From positions 103,505-167,504 of the forward strand of contig NZ_JADWPD010000027.1 of assembly GCF_017308975.1 (NCBI RefSeq): 64,000 bases of DNA. The letters are read 5' to 3'. Shown piece by piece: positions 28,777-36,525 of this stretch. The position numbers and the translations under genes were made by a program. Source of the DNA: Amycolatopsis sp. MtRt-6. GTDB taxonomy: Bacteria > Actinomycetota > Actinomycetes > Mycobacteriales > Pseudonocardiaceae. The first letter of the stretch is position 1; the number at the start of each line of letters is the position of its first letter. The notes below the pieces were generated by a model that saw nothing but the letters and a program-made list of their open reading frames with translations, made no database searches and was not told where the DNA came from.

Positions 28777-29273
28777 CGGTGGTGGGCTTCCGCGAGCGGG
28801 TCGAGGCGTGGGAGCAGGCGTATCGGGACTACATGGCTGCGTGGGAGCACGGCCGTGCGGTGCTGTCGCCGGTGAGTGCGACGAACACGGCGAATGCTGC
28901 GAGGCGGGTGTCGCGGGCGTGGCACGAGCTGGCGCAGGCGCGTGGGTTGCCGTGGTGGTGTGTGGCGGCGTTGGAGTCGGCGGCCGAGGGGTTCGCCGAC
29001 TTGGCCCGGGAGTGGGAACAGCATGACGGCGACGTGGGACGGGCTGGGGCTGCGGTGGACGGTCGGGGCGGGTACCGAGGTGGCGGTGGAGGAGACCGGG
29101 ACGGGCGCATCGTGTCCGCCGGTTCTGGTGCTGGCTGGTGGGCTGTGCGTGGTGACGCTGGTGCCGCCGGAGGACCAGACCGCGTGGACGGGGTGCGTGG
29201 TGTTCCTGCGCCGGCTCCGCGACCACGCCGAGGAACTGGCGGTGCTGCTGGAAGCCCGCGCGGAGAGGCGTGA
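28773..29273 (+). CDS. hypothetical AICE protein, C-terminal half doubtful
   Basis: 166 codons from a GTG overlapping the Pra stop. Residues 1-90 look like a real helical protein (FRERVEAWEQAYRDYMAAWEHG, RAWHELAQARGLPWWCVAALESAAEGFADLAREWEQ). From about residue 92 the frame turns into Gly/Arg/Ala low complexity, while a better-looking protein begins in another frame at 29023. Either the gene truly overlaps its neighbour by 250 bp, or a mutation removed the original stop near 29040. Confidence 0.55.
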   Translation: MTVVGFRERVEAWEQAYRDYMAAWEHGRAVLSPVSATNTANAARRVSRAWHELAQARGLPWWCVAALESAAEGFADLAREWEQHDGDVGRAGAAVDGRGGYRGGGGGDRDGRIVSAGSGAGWWAVRGDAGAAGGPDRVDGVRGVPAPAPRPRRGTGGAAGSPRGEA

Positions 29274-29289
29274 TCGTGCGCAGGGGTGA
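29023..29289 (+). CDS. small hypothetical AICE protein in overlapping frame
   Basis: 88 aa in a different frame from the gene at 28773: TATWDGLGLRWTVGAGTEV, PVLVLAGGLCVVTLVPPEDQ and a C-terminal helix FLRRLRDHAEELAVLLEARAERRDRA. Composition and the amphipathic helix look more protein-like than the overlapping frame. There is no good ribosome-binding site, so coupling to upstream translation is likely. No family recognised. Confidence 0.5.
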   Translation: MTATWDGLGLRWTVGAGTEVAVEETGTGASCPPVLVLAGGLCVVTLVPPEDQTAWTGCVVFLRRLRDHAEELAVLLEARAERRDRAQG

Positions 29290-29521
29290 GCCGAGGACGC
29301 TGCGGGAGGTCCACGAGGTGGTGATGGACCGCCGGCCGCCGAACGACGCGAATCCCTCGGTGTGGCTGGCTTTTCGGCTCGGCAACGCGCGGCTGTACAA
29401 GGCCGTCGCGGACGTAGACCGAGGTCATCACCACGAGGCGTTGTACTGGGCCGGATATGAGGAGCGGAAGGCGGGTGAGATCTCGGCGGAACTCCAGGCG
29501 GAAGGAATGCCCGCTGAGTAG
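29276..29521 (+). CDS. AMED_5909-like small protein
   Basis: 81 aa from the GTG at 29276, which has ggagagg 7 nt upstream; an in-frame GTG at 29270 touches that site. The sequence EPRTLREVHEVVMDRRPP and KAVADVDRGHHHEALYWAGYEERKAGEI matches the pattern I know from a small family named after Amycolatopsis AMED_5909. Function unknown. It belongs to the block of short genes between pra and the transfer ATPase. Confidence 0.6.
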   Translation: MRRGEPRTLREVHEVVMDRRPPNDANPSVWLAFRLGNARLYKAVADVDRGHHHEALYWAGYEERKAGEISAELQAEGMPAE

Positions 29522-29692
29522 TCGCATGTAGACGACCGAAAAGTCAACAGTAGTAGCGAAAAACGCACGCTATGACGTGTGGCGATGAAGCGCGTCCTGT
29601 TGCGGGTGCGTTTGATCCGTTAAGGCGCAGAAGCGGTGTCTGGCTACCAACCTTGCCGCTCCTGCGCTGTCCACCACCAGCGGAAGTGAACA
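29522..29692. other. intergenic gap inside the AICE
   Basis: About 170 bp with lower G+C than its surroundings, including an A-rich patch near 29537-29566. No gene seen. It precedes the zinc-ribbon/transfer/replication run, so the promoter of that operon is expected here. Confidence 0.4.
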
Positions 29693-29857
29693 ATGACAAC
29701 GCTAAACGACGACAACCGGCGAGCGTCAACGGGGGTCACCCGAACGCGCTGCGCCTCCTGCAAACGCTTCGCCAAACTCCTGCCCGGCGAGACCAAATGC
29801 GCTCCCTGCTCGGGGATGCTGCCCCTGGATCTGCGGGTGAAGCGGGGTGATCGGTGA
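29693..29857 (+). CDS. 54-aa CxxC...CxxC zinc-ribbon-like protein
   Basis: A short frame with ggaag 6 nt before its ATG. It encodes 54 residues with two CxxC pairs, TRCASCKRF (Cys 20 and 23) and TKCAPCSGM (Cys 36 and 39), spaced as in small zinc ribbons, and a basic tail. Its TGA (29855-29857) shares a base with the ATG of the transfer ATPase (TGATG), which supports translation of both. Function unknown; a DNA- or protein-binding accessory of transfer is a guess. Confidence 0.6.
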   Translation: MTTLNDDNRRASTGVTRTRCASCKRFAKLLPGETKCAPCSGMLPLDLRVKRGDR

Positions 29858-31410
29858 TGTCTCCCGGCTTCGCGGTGGTCGCCCTGGCCGGGCTGGGACT
29901 CGGCGTTTGGGTGCTGCACAAGATCGGCCGCGCGCTGGCATCGATCCTGGAAGCTCTGGCTGCGGCGGCCGTGGTGTTCGTCGCGCTGTGGTGGCTGTGC
30001 AAGGCAGTGGTCTGGATGCTCGCGCAGGTCGTGACCCGGTGGCGGACCAGCCTCACCGTGATCGCGGCCTACGCCTGGTGCCAATTGCTCGGCTGGCTCT
30101 CCCTGGCGCTCATCGCGGCCAGCATCGCGGTGCTCCTGGTGACGTGGTGGGCGATCGACGCCGTCTCATTCGACCAGTGGTGCTGGCGATTCGTGCGCTC
30201 CTGGTGGGCTCGGTGGGCGGTCTACGGGCGGAAGCTGCCGGAGTGGCTGCACGCCTGCGGCCTGTCGGTGCGGGACGAGGCGCTGCCGGTCGTGGTGAAC
30301 GTGAACCTCGTCGGCCGTCGACGGGCCCTCTCCCGCTCGACGTCGAACCGGCCGAACGCGCGGCTGCCCAAGGTGCTCGGCGTTCGCTCGGGTGCCTCGT
30401 GGGATGAGGTGCGGGTGGAGCTGGTGGCCGGGCAGAAGCCTGAGGACTTCGACGACGCCGCCCGGGCCTTGGCCGTCGCACGGAAGGTTGCTCGCTGCCA
30501 GGTCCGCGAGCTGGCCCCCAACGTGGTGTCCATCGACTTCCAACGGCGTGACCTGCTCGCGGGAGGTGTGGCCGGCCCTCAGGTCCCGGACGGCGTCGAC
30601 TCGACCGGTGTGGACTTGCGCAATGTCTGGGCGGGCCGAACTGAGTACGGGCGCGACTGGCGAGTCCCGCTTCTAGGCTCCGGTGCCCACTGCTTGACCG
30701 CCGGTGCCTCGGGTGCGGGCAAGAACTCCGTGATGTGGTGCCCGCTGGTTGCGGCGGCCTCGGCGATCCGCGCTGGGGTGGTGCGCATGTCCGGCATCGA
30801 CCCGAAGGGCATGGAACTGGCCTACGGGCGCGGAATCTTCGCCCGCTATGCCGTGGGCGGTAAGGACGCGGTTGAACTGCTTGACGGCCTGGTGGAGGAG
30901 ATGGAATCCCGCAAGCGGGCCTTCGCCGGTCGACTCCGGACTATCCCAGTGTCCACGGAGTATCCCTTGGAATTGTTGGAGTTCGACGAGATCGGCGCGC
31001 TCACGAAGTACACCGACCGCAAGACCCGTGAGGCCATTGTGGAGCGCGTCGCCCTGCTGACCACTCAGGGGCGGGCGCTCGGGATCTCGGTCCGTGGCTA
31101 CGTGCAGGAGCCCACCAAGGACACCGTCCCGGTGCGGGAGCTGTTCACCCGTCGGGTGTGCCTGCGCGTGACCTCCAAGACGCACGTCGGGATGGTCCTC
31201 GGTGATGGCGCGTATGAGCGCGGGGCGTGGGCGAACCGCATCGGCGACTCGGAGGCCGGCGTGGGCTACGTGTGGGGCGAGGGCATCCGCGAGCCGCTGC
31301 GTATCCGCGCCGGGTGGGTCTCTGACTCCACGGTGAAGGCGCTGGAGGCGTACGTGACCAACGGGGGTGTCGCGGATCTGCGACACGGCGGTGAGGGGGT
31401 GGCCGCGTGA
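29857..31410 (+). CDS. FtsK/SpoIIIE-type DNA translocase (TraB/TraSA-like transfer protein)
   Basis: 517 aa from the ATG at 29857 (a GTG at 29854 adds one residue). Residues 1-110 hold about four membrane segments. The FtsK-type ATPase follows, with Walker A GASGAGKNS (about 283-291), VRMSGIDPKGMELAYGRGIF, Walker B LELLEFDEIG (about 371-380) and TQGRALGISVRGYVQEPT. Walker A has Asn where Ser/Thr usually follows the Lys; related AICE proteins often have Gly-Ser there. Such proteins move double-stranded DNA between mycelial cells in one step. The next gene overlaps by 4 bp. Confidence 0.9.
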   Translation: MSPGFAVVALAGLGLGVWVLHKIGRALASILEALAAAAVVFVALWWLCKAVVWMLAQVVTRWRTSLTVIAAYAWCQLLGWLSLALIAASIAVLLVTWWAIDAVSFDQWCWRFVRSWWARWAVYGRKLPEWLHACGLSVRDEALPVVVNVNLVGRRRALSRSTSNRPNARLPKVLGVRSGASWDEVRVELVAGQKPEDFDDAARALAVARKVARCQVRELAPNVVSIDFQRRDLLAGGVAGPQVPDGVDSTGVDLRNVWAGRTEYGRDWRVPLLGSGAHCLTAGASGAGKNSVMWCPLVAAASAIRAGVVRMSGIDPKGMELAYGRGIFARYAVGGKDAVELLDGLVEEMESRKRAFAGRLRTIPVSTEYPLELLEFDEIGALTKYTDRKTREAIVERVALLTTQGRALGISVRGYVQEPTKDTVPVRELFTRRVCLRVTSKTHVGMVLGDGAYERGAWANRIGDSEAGVGYVWGEGIREPLRIRAGWVSDSTVKALEAYVTNGGVADLRHGGEGVAA

Positions 31411-31793
31411 ACCGGCTGATGATCTTCCTCGACGCCATCCGCGATCACCTGGACTCCCACCAGCTGCCGCCGGTCGCCACGGTCGATATCAACGCTTGGT
31501 CGAGCCCGATCAAGGTCCAGCTCGACGCGGATGGCCTGCCCGAGGTTTCGCGGGCGCTGATGGTGTGGGCGCACACGCTCGACGACGTCTCGGCCCAGTT
31601 GTGGCGGCTGCGGGAGGGGAGGTGGGTGCATCTGTCGATCACCGGCCGGACGCCCTGCGGCATCCCTGTCGTGGTGTTCGGCGTGGTTCCGTTCGAGCCG
31701 AGCACGTTCCCTGACCTCCCGGCTGGGGCGAAGCAGGACATGCCGGTGTTCCTGCTGCGCGGCTGGTCCTCGCCGGGGGAGGTGGCGGCCTGA
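31407..31793 (+). CDS. hypothetical AICE protein
   Basis: 128 aa from a GTG overlapping the transfer ATPase stop, with its own stop sharing a base with the Rep ATG (TGATG). Mixed alpha/beta with no membrane segment: MIFLDAIRDHLDSHQLPPVATVDINAW, VSRALMVWAHTLDD and VHLSITGRTPCGIPVVVFGVV. No family recognised. The tight packing between tra and rep says it is part of the same transcript. Confidence 0.6.
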   Translation: MNRLMIFLDAIRDHLDSHQLPPVATVDINAWSSPIKVQLDADGLPEVSRALMVWAHTLDDVSAQLWRLREGRWVHLSITGRTPCGIPVVVFGVVPFEPSTFPDLPAGAKQDMPVFLLRGWSSPGEVAA

Positions 31794-33388
31794 TGAGCGA
31801 GACACGCATGGAGCGAATGCGGACCCCGCTCGCGGCCGACGTGATACGGGCGACGGCGGAGAAGCACGGCGTCTGCGTCCGCCCGTTCACGATGGAGGTC
31901 GGCGACACCACCACCGGCGAACTCCGTTACGTCCCGGTGCCCTGCGGCTCCACGGTGGAATCGGTGTGCCTGCCTTGTGCGCGGAAGGCAAAGGCGCTGC
32001 GGCAGGCCCAGTGCCGAGAGGGCTGGCACCTGACCGAAGAACCCAACCTGACCGCTGAGCCGCCTTCGGAGGACCACAAAGAGCTGCTGACCTACCGGGC
32101 GGACCTGGTGGCGGCCTACCGAGAGGTGGTCGACCAGGACCAGGCGGAGGCCGAAGAGCTGCGGGAGGAGATCGCCGGGGTTGATGCGGAACTTCGGCAA
32201 CTCGGGATGCGGGGCCGGCTGCCCGCACTCGACGTCCCGACCAAGCGAGCGGTGAAGCGCTCGACCCGTCGGAGGCAGGACGCGCCGAACCTGCCTCGCC
32301 GGAAGGTCGCGAAGACCACGGTCGGGCGGGAGTTCGCGGGGAAGTTCCGGCCGTCGATGTTCGTGACGCTGACCTGCGACAGCTATGGGCCGGTCCGTGG
32401 GGACGGCTCGCCGGTCGACCCATCCCGGTATGACTACCGGCGGGCGGCTCGGGATGCGGTGCACTTCTCCGCGCTGGTGGACCGGTGGTGGCAGAACCTG
32501 CGCCGGGTCGTCGGGTGGGACGCCCAGTACTTCGCCACTGTCGAGCCCCAGCGTCGGGCCGCTCCGCACCTGCACGCGGCTATTCGGGGCTCGGTGCCGC
32601 ACGACGTGATCCGTCAGGTCACCGAAGCCACCTACCACCAGGTCTGGTGGCCGGCGCATGACGAGATCGTCTACGTCGACCGGCGCCCGGTCTGGGACGG
32701 TCCGGAGGCCGGGTTCGTCGATCCGGAGACGCGTCAACCGCTGACCCGGTGGGACGACGCGGTCGAGGCCGTCGAGCACCCGGCGCACGTCGTCCGGTTC
32801 GGTCGGCAGGTGCATTCGAAGGGCATCCTCGGCGGCACCGACGAGGCCGGCCGCCACATCGGCTACCTGACCAAGTACCTCACGAAATCCACGGGTGAGG
32901 TGGTCGAGGCGGACAGCGCGGCCCCGGCCGATCACCACGACCGGCTGCACGCCGAGCTGTCGGTCACTCCGTGCTCGCCGCGCTGCGCGGTCTGGCTGCT
33001 CTACGGCGTCCAGCCCAAGGGCGTCACGGGCAAGACCACCCCCGGGCACTGCAAGGGCCGCGCTCACCGGCGGACCACGCTCGGGCTGCCCGGCCGCCGT
33101 GTCCTGGTGTCCCGGAAGTGGTCGGGCAAGACGCTCGTCGACCACAAGGCCGACCGGCGGGCCTTCGTGCTGCAAGCACTCGCGGAGGTCGGGATCGAGA
33201 AGCCGGAGGCCGACCGGTCACAGCAGGTCTGGCGCAAGGTCGAGCCCGGAGACCCGCAGGTCCCGCCCCGGCCGCACCTGGTGATGCGGGCGATCGCGGA
33301 ACGGATCACGTGGAAAGCCGAGTACGACCGGGCGCTACTGGCGGCGGAGAGACCTCCAGAAACTTCGGCAACTGGACTCGCGGCATGA
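31793..33388 (+). CDS. RepSA-type rolling-circle replication initiator
   Basis: 531 aa. The initiator core has MFVTLTCDSYG (189-199), the HUH metal site APHLHAAIRG with H259 and H261, and the tyrosine motif GYLTKYLTKS with Y358 and Y362, the candidate nicking residues. A Cys cluster (C51, C59, C62) near the N-terminus may bind zinc. AICEs excise, replicate as a circle with this protein and then transfer. A coiled, charged stretch (about 95-140) separates the Cys cluster from the core. The ATG overlaps the preceding stop by one base; the stop overlaps a weak ATG of the xis frame. Confidence 0.9.
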   Translation: MSETRMERMRTPLAADVIRATAEKHGVCVRPFTMEVGDTTTGELRYVPVPCGSTVESVCLPCARKAKALRQAQCREGWHLTEEPNLTAEPPSEDHKELLTYRADLVAAYREVVDQDQAEAEELREEIAGVDAELRQLGMRGRLPALDVPTKRAVKRSTRRRQDAPNLPRRKVAKTTVGREFAGKFRPSMFVTLTCDSYGPVRGDGSPVDPSRYDYRRAARDAVHFSALVDRWWQNLRRVVGWDAQYFATVEPQRRAAPHLHAAIRGSVPHDVIRQVTEATYHQVWWPAHDEIVYVDRRPVWDGPEAGFVDPETRQPLTRWDDAVEAVEHPAHVVRFGRQVHSKGILGGTDEAGRHIGYLTKYLTKSTGEVVEADSAAPADHHDRLHAELSVTPCSPRCAVWLLYGVQPKGVTGKTTPGHCKGRAHRRTTLGLPGRRVLVSRKWSGKTLVDHKADRRAFVLQALAEVGIEKPEADRSQQVWRKVEPGDPQVPPRPHLVMRAIAERITWKAEYDRALLAAERPPETSATGLAA

Positions 33389-33402
33389 CAAAGGGGGAAG
33401 CA

Positions 33403-33615
33403 ATGGAAGCACGCGTGAAGGTCGTCAGCGTCGAGGGACTGTGGACTCCAGATGATCTGGGCACGTTCCTCGGCATTCCTGTGAAAACGCTGCGGGACTG
33501 GCGTTTCAAGGGCTACGGCCCGCAGTGGCTGCGACTGGGAAAGCACGTTCGGTACGACCCGGAGACGGTGCGCCAGTGGATCGACAACCTGAACGGATCG
33601 ACAGAAGCCGCATAG
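33403..33615 (+). CDS. xis: excisionase (MerR-like helix-turn-helix)
   Basis: 70 aa. The ATG at 33403 is chosen over one at 33385 because the purine-rich aagggggaag lies directly ahead. The HTH_17/excisionase pattern is plain: LWTPDDLGTFLGIPVKTLRDWRFKGYGPQWLRLGKHVRYDPETVRQWIDNL in continuous frame, the usual winged helix with the W-R-x-x-G-Y-G-P turn. It should bend DNA near attL and attR and direct the integrase to excision. It is followed by a strong hairpin and then int. Confidence 0.88.
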   Translation: MEARVKVVSVEGLWTPDDLGTFLGIPVKTLRDWRFKGYGPQWLRLGKHVRYDPETVRQWIDNLNGSTEAA

Positions 33616-33640
33616 CGGTCAACAACCCACGACGAGGACT

Positions 33641-33672
33641 TACCCCATGCCTCAACCAAGAGGCATGGGGTA
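33641..33672. other. perfect 13-bp hairpin between xis and int
   Basis: taccccatgcctc / gaggcatggggta with a 6-nt loop aaccaa. It sits 26 bases after the xis stop and 38 before the int ATG. There is no T-run. It may lower int expression relative to xis by attenuation, stabilise mRNA ends, or be a DNA-binding site. Confidence 0.75.
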
Positions 33673-33709
33673 GGCGAGTTCTCCCATACAGCAAGAGAAA
33701 GGCGAGTTC

Positions 33710-35020
33710 ATGAAAGGCCACGTGCAAGACAGGTGGTGGCGGCAAAAGAAGGACGCGGAAGGTAAGCCGGTCTTCAATGCCAAGGGTCACCCGGTCCGCG
33801 AGAAGACTGAACTGTTCGGCAAAGGCGACCGGTACAAGGTCCGCTACTACGACCCCGAGGGCAACGAACGGAGCAAGTCCTTTCCGGACAAGCAACTCAC
33901 GAAGGCCAAGACCTTCCTGACCAAGATGCAACACGACGTGCTCGCCGGTGAGTACATCTCGGCTGAGTCCGGCGAAGAGAAGTTCCGCGATTACACGGCC
34001 CAGTGGCGCAAGGGTCAGTCCGCCGACGCGGGGACTCGGCAGACCGTGAGCAATCATCTGAAGACCGGGATCTTCCCGTTCCTCGGGGACAAGCCGCTCA
34101 AGGTGGCTGCGAAGACCGACACCATTCGCGACTGGCTCGACTGGTTGGAACGGCCGAAGAGCGAAGGCGGTCGCGGCCTGATGGCGTCCACCCGCGCGGT
34201 GCTCTTCGACACCGTCTCGGCCATCCTCCAGGCGGCCTACGAGGACAAGAAGATCCGGGCGAACCCGTGCCGGGCGAAGAGCGTCAAGCGGCCCAAGCCC
34301 GTCCAGCGGAAGGTCATCCCGTGGCCGGACAGCCGGGTCCGCGCGGTGCGGCTCGCCCTGCCCGCCGAGTACACCGTCACAGTGCCGCTCGGCGCCGGTC
34401 TCGGGCTACGACAGATGGAGATCTTCGGGTTCAGCCCGGACGATGTCGACCGGGACGAAATGATCGTCAACGTTCAGCGTCAGATCCGGTGGATCGGCAC
34501 TCAGCCGGTGTTCTCGCCGCCCAAGGGTGGCAAGACGCGTGTGGTGCCGCTCGGGCAAGGCGTGCTCGACGACATCGACGACTACATGGCCTCCTTCGAG
34601 CCCGTCACGCTGACGCTCCCCTGGCTCGAACCAGGCGGCCGGCCCGAGACCGTGCGCGTTCTGATCGCCAGGACGACCAAGCGCAGCGTCTACGCGGGGC
34701 AGCCGATCAGGAACGTGATCAAGGGTGCCAATTTCACGTACCACGTCTGGCGGCCAGCCTTCGCGAGCGCGGGACTGGACTACGTCGAACGCCGGGACGG
34801 GATGCACGCCATGCGCCACTTCTTCGCCTCCACGATGCTCGCCAACGGCGTGTCGATCAAGGAGGTCGCGGAGTACCTCGGCCACCACGACCCGGGATAC
34901 ACGCTCCGGATCTACACCCACCTCGTCCCGTCGAGCCACAAGCGGGCTCGGGCGGCGACCAACCGGGTGTTCAAGCCCCGCCGCCCGCCGCAGACGGCCC
35001 AGGATTCCGTGACGGCCTGA
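33710..35020 (+). CDS. int: tyrosine site-specific integrase
   Basis: 436 aa. Residues 1-90 hold an N-terminal arm-binding-type domain, 95-195 a SAM-like core-binding domain and 205-415 the catalytic domain with R234 (GLGLRQMEIFGF), Lys 272/275 (PPKGGKTR), H366-x-x-R369 (HAMRHFFAS), H392 (LGHHD) and nucleophile Y402 (RIYTHL). It recombines the att site in the 3' end of the aldehyde dehydrogenase gene. Its last codons overlap the right arm-type repeat (35010-35032). aaagg lies 8 nt before the ATG. ggcgagtt is repeated at 33673 and 33702. Confidence 0.93.
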   Translation: MKGHVQDRWWRQKKDAEGKPVFNAKGHPVREKTELFGKGDRYKVRYYDPEGNERSKSFPDKQLTKAKTFLTKMQHDVLAGEYISAESGEEKFRDYTAQWRKGQSADAGTRQTVSNHLKTGIFPFLGDKPLKVAAKTDTIRDWLDWLERPKSEGGRGLMASTRAVLFDTVSAILQAAYEDKKIRANPCRAKSVKRPKPVQRKVIPWPDSRVRAVRLALPAEYTVTVPLGAGLGLRQMEIFGFSPDDVDRDEMIVNVQRQIRWIGTQPVFSPPKGGKTRVVPLGQGVLDDIDDYMASFEPVTLTLPWLEPGGRPETVRVLIARTTKRSVYAGQPIRNVIKGANFTYHVWRPAFASAGLDYVERRDGMHAMRHFFASTMLANGVSIKEVAEYLGHHDPGYTLRIYTHLVPSSHKRARAATNRVFKPRRPPQTAQDSVTA

Positions 35021-35032
35021 CGACGGCCTGGC
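35010..35032 (+). repeat. right arm-type integrase site candidate
   Basis: Two gacggcctg units overlapping the int stop codon, 21 of 23 identical to 21516-21538. It lies 10 bp inside the 48-bp repeat. Confidence 0.5.
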
Positions 35033-35042
35033 GGAACCAAAA

Positions 35043-35090
35043 GCAACAAAACAGCAGGTCAGAGGCGTATCGGCTTCTTGTTCATGAACT
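35043..35090 (+). repeat. attR in the 3' end of the aldehyde dehydrogenase gene
   Basis: 48-bp repeat matching 21365-21412 at 44 positions. Positions 35059-35090 are the last codons and stop of the aldehyde dehydrogenase gene on the minus strand, so integration leaves the gene intact by supplying an equivalent 3' end. Confidence 0.9.
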
Positions 35091-36420
35091 CCTCGATCCC
35101 CAGCGGCCCCAGCTCCCGCCCGATCCCCGACCGCTTGATCCCGCCGAACGGCAGGTCCGCCTCCGAACCGCCCGACTTGTTGACGTACACCATCCCCGCC
35201 TCGATCTCCCTCGCCACCCGGGCCGCGCGGGCCCGGTCCGTGGCGAACACGCTTGCGCCCAAGCCGAACGGGGTGTCGTTCGCCAGCTTCACCGCCTCCA
35301 CTTCCGATGACGCCCGGAACACCAGGGCCACCGGGCCGAAGATCTCCTCGTGGTACGCCGCCATCTCCGGTGTCACGTCCGTCAGGACCGTTGCCTCCAC
35401 ATACGCGCCCGGGCCTGGGACTCGGTGGCCGCCCGCCCGGAGGGTTGCCCCCGCTCGGATTGCCGTCTCTATCTGGGCCGCCACCTCGTCCGCCGCCGCG
35501 CGGGAGGCCAATGGGGGCAGCGTTGTCGCTGGGTCTGCCGGGTCGCCTGGGACGTAGTACTCCGTCACGCGCTTGGCGAAGCGGTCGACGAACTCCTCGT
35601 ACAGCTCGCCCAGCACGATGATGCGCTTCGGCGCGTTGCACGACTGGCCGCAGTTGCGCATCCGGGCCGTGGCCGTCACCTTGACCGTTTCGTCCAGGTC
35701 TTCCGTGTCCAGCACGATCAGCGGGTCGGAACCGCCCAGCTCCAGGACGCACTTCTTCAGGTTGCGGCCGGCTTCGGCCGCCACCGAAATGCCCGCCTGC
35801 TCGCTGCCCGTCAGCGACACCCCGACCAGCCGCGGGTCCGCCAGCATCCACGGCACCTGCCTGCTCGAGGCGAACACGTTCACGTAGACGTCCGGCGGCA
35901 CGCCGGCGTCGCGCAGCACCCCCTCGATCGCCGCCGCCGAACGGGGGCAGATCGAGGCGTGCTTGAGGAGGATCGTGTTGCCCAGCACCAGGTTGGGCGC
36001 CACGAACCGAGCCACCTGGTAGCACGGGAAGTTCCACGGCATGACACCCAGCAGCGCCCCGATCGGCTCCTTCGTCAGCACCGCCTCGCCGCCGCGGATG
36101 GCCAGGGGCTCGTCGGCCAGCAGGTCCGGGCCGCGTTCGCCGTAGTAGCGGAAGATGTCGACCACGACGCCGACCTCGCCGCGGCCTTCGTTGATCCGCT
36201 TCCCCATCTCCAGGGTCATGATCGCCGCGAGCTCGTCGGCGCGCTCGGCGAACAGCTCCGCCGCACGCAGCACGATCGCCGCACGCTCGGCGACCGGCCG
36301 GGCCCGCCAGGCCGCGTACCCGTGATGCACCCGTTCGATCGCCGCGCGGACCTCCTCGTCGGCCGCATTCGGGATTTCGTCGACCAGCTCGCCCGTCGCC
36401 GGGTTGGTGACTGTATACAA
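35059..36420 (-). CDS. NAD(P)-dependent aldehyde dehydrogenase (succinate-semialdehyde type)
   Basis: 453 aa from a TTG at 36420, chosen for the gaggagg 5 bases before it and the family-typical YTVTNPATGE beginning; no ATG or GTG fits as well. Marks: MPWNFPCYQV, the cofactor loop SLTGSEQAG, general base Glu in LELGGSDP, catalytic Cys in NCGQSCNAPKR, EEIFGPVA and the C-terminal LPFGGIKRSGIGRELG. Its length and start suit the succinate-semialdehyde dehydrogenase branch; substrate not proven. The final codons FMNKKPIRL-stop are attR. Two palindromic 10-mers at the promoter and start suggest control by a GntR-type repressor. Confidence 0.9.
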   Translation of the reverse strand: MYTVTNPATGELVDEIPNAADEEVRAAIERVHHGYAAWRARPVAERAAIVLRAAELFAERADELAAIMTLEMGKRINEGRGEVGVVVDIFRYYGERGPDLLADEPLAIRGGEAVLTKEPIGALLGVMPWNFPCYQVARFVAPNLVLGNTILLKHASICPRSAAAIEGVLRDAGVPPDVYVNVFASSRQVPWMLADPRLVGVSLTGSEQAGISVAAEAGRNLKKCVLELGGSDPLIVLDTEDLDETVKVTATARMRNCGQSCNAPKRIIVLGELYEEFVDRFAKRVTEYYVPGDPADPATTLPPLASRAAADEVAAQIETAIRAGATLRAGGHRVPGPGAYVEATVLTDVTPEMAAYHEEIFGPVALVFRASSEVEAVKLANDTPFGLGASVFATDRARAARVAREIEAGMVYVNKSGGSEADLPFGGIKRSGIGRELGPLGIEEFMNKKPIRL

Positions 36421-36458
36421 AACGGCCTCCTCTACCAGTCTACTGGATACTGTATACA
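36410..36458 (-). promoter_or_regulatory. twin GTATAC-palindrome operator of the aldehyde dehydrogenase gene
   Basis: The 10-mer actgtataca occurs at 36410-36419 and again at 36449-36458, 39 bp apart, each containing the palindrome tgtataca. The first covers the TTG start codon region and the second lies at promoter distance. Between them is ccagtctactgg (36435-36446). gTATAc cores are typical of GntR-family operators. No regulator gene is adjacent. Confidence 0.55.
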
Positions 36459-36525
36459 CTATGTGAGTCGTGATCGGCACCCGCGCGGCGGTACCCGTCG
36501 CCGCTTGATCGACTATCGTTCCCCC

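Larger units (their letters stand above)
21365..35090. mobile_element. integrated AICE (pSAM2-type integrative and conjugative element)
   Basis: About 13.7 kb between 48-bp imperfect direct repeats (44 of 48 identical). It carries the full AICE set: tyrosine integrase, excisionase, HUH replication initiator, FtsK/TraB-like double-strand DNA translocase, Pra-like activator, XRE regulator and small accessory proteins. The integrase gene ends beside attR, as usual. The three leftmost genes (22.2-26.1 kb) are markedly A+T-rich (23/60 G+C at 22561) compared with the element backbone, so they are recently acquired cargo. The attachment site is the 3' end of an aldehyde dehydrogenase gene, not a tRNA. 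Confidence 0.93.

Noticed and set aside
35043..35090. A tRNA gene at the AICE attachment site
   Set aside because: No cloverleaf can be drawn at either end; the repeat is the aldehyde dehydrogenase 3' end.
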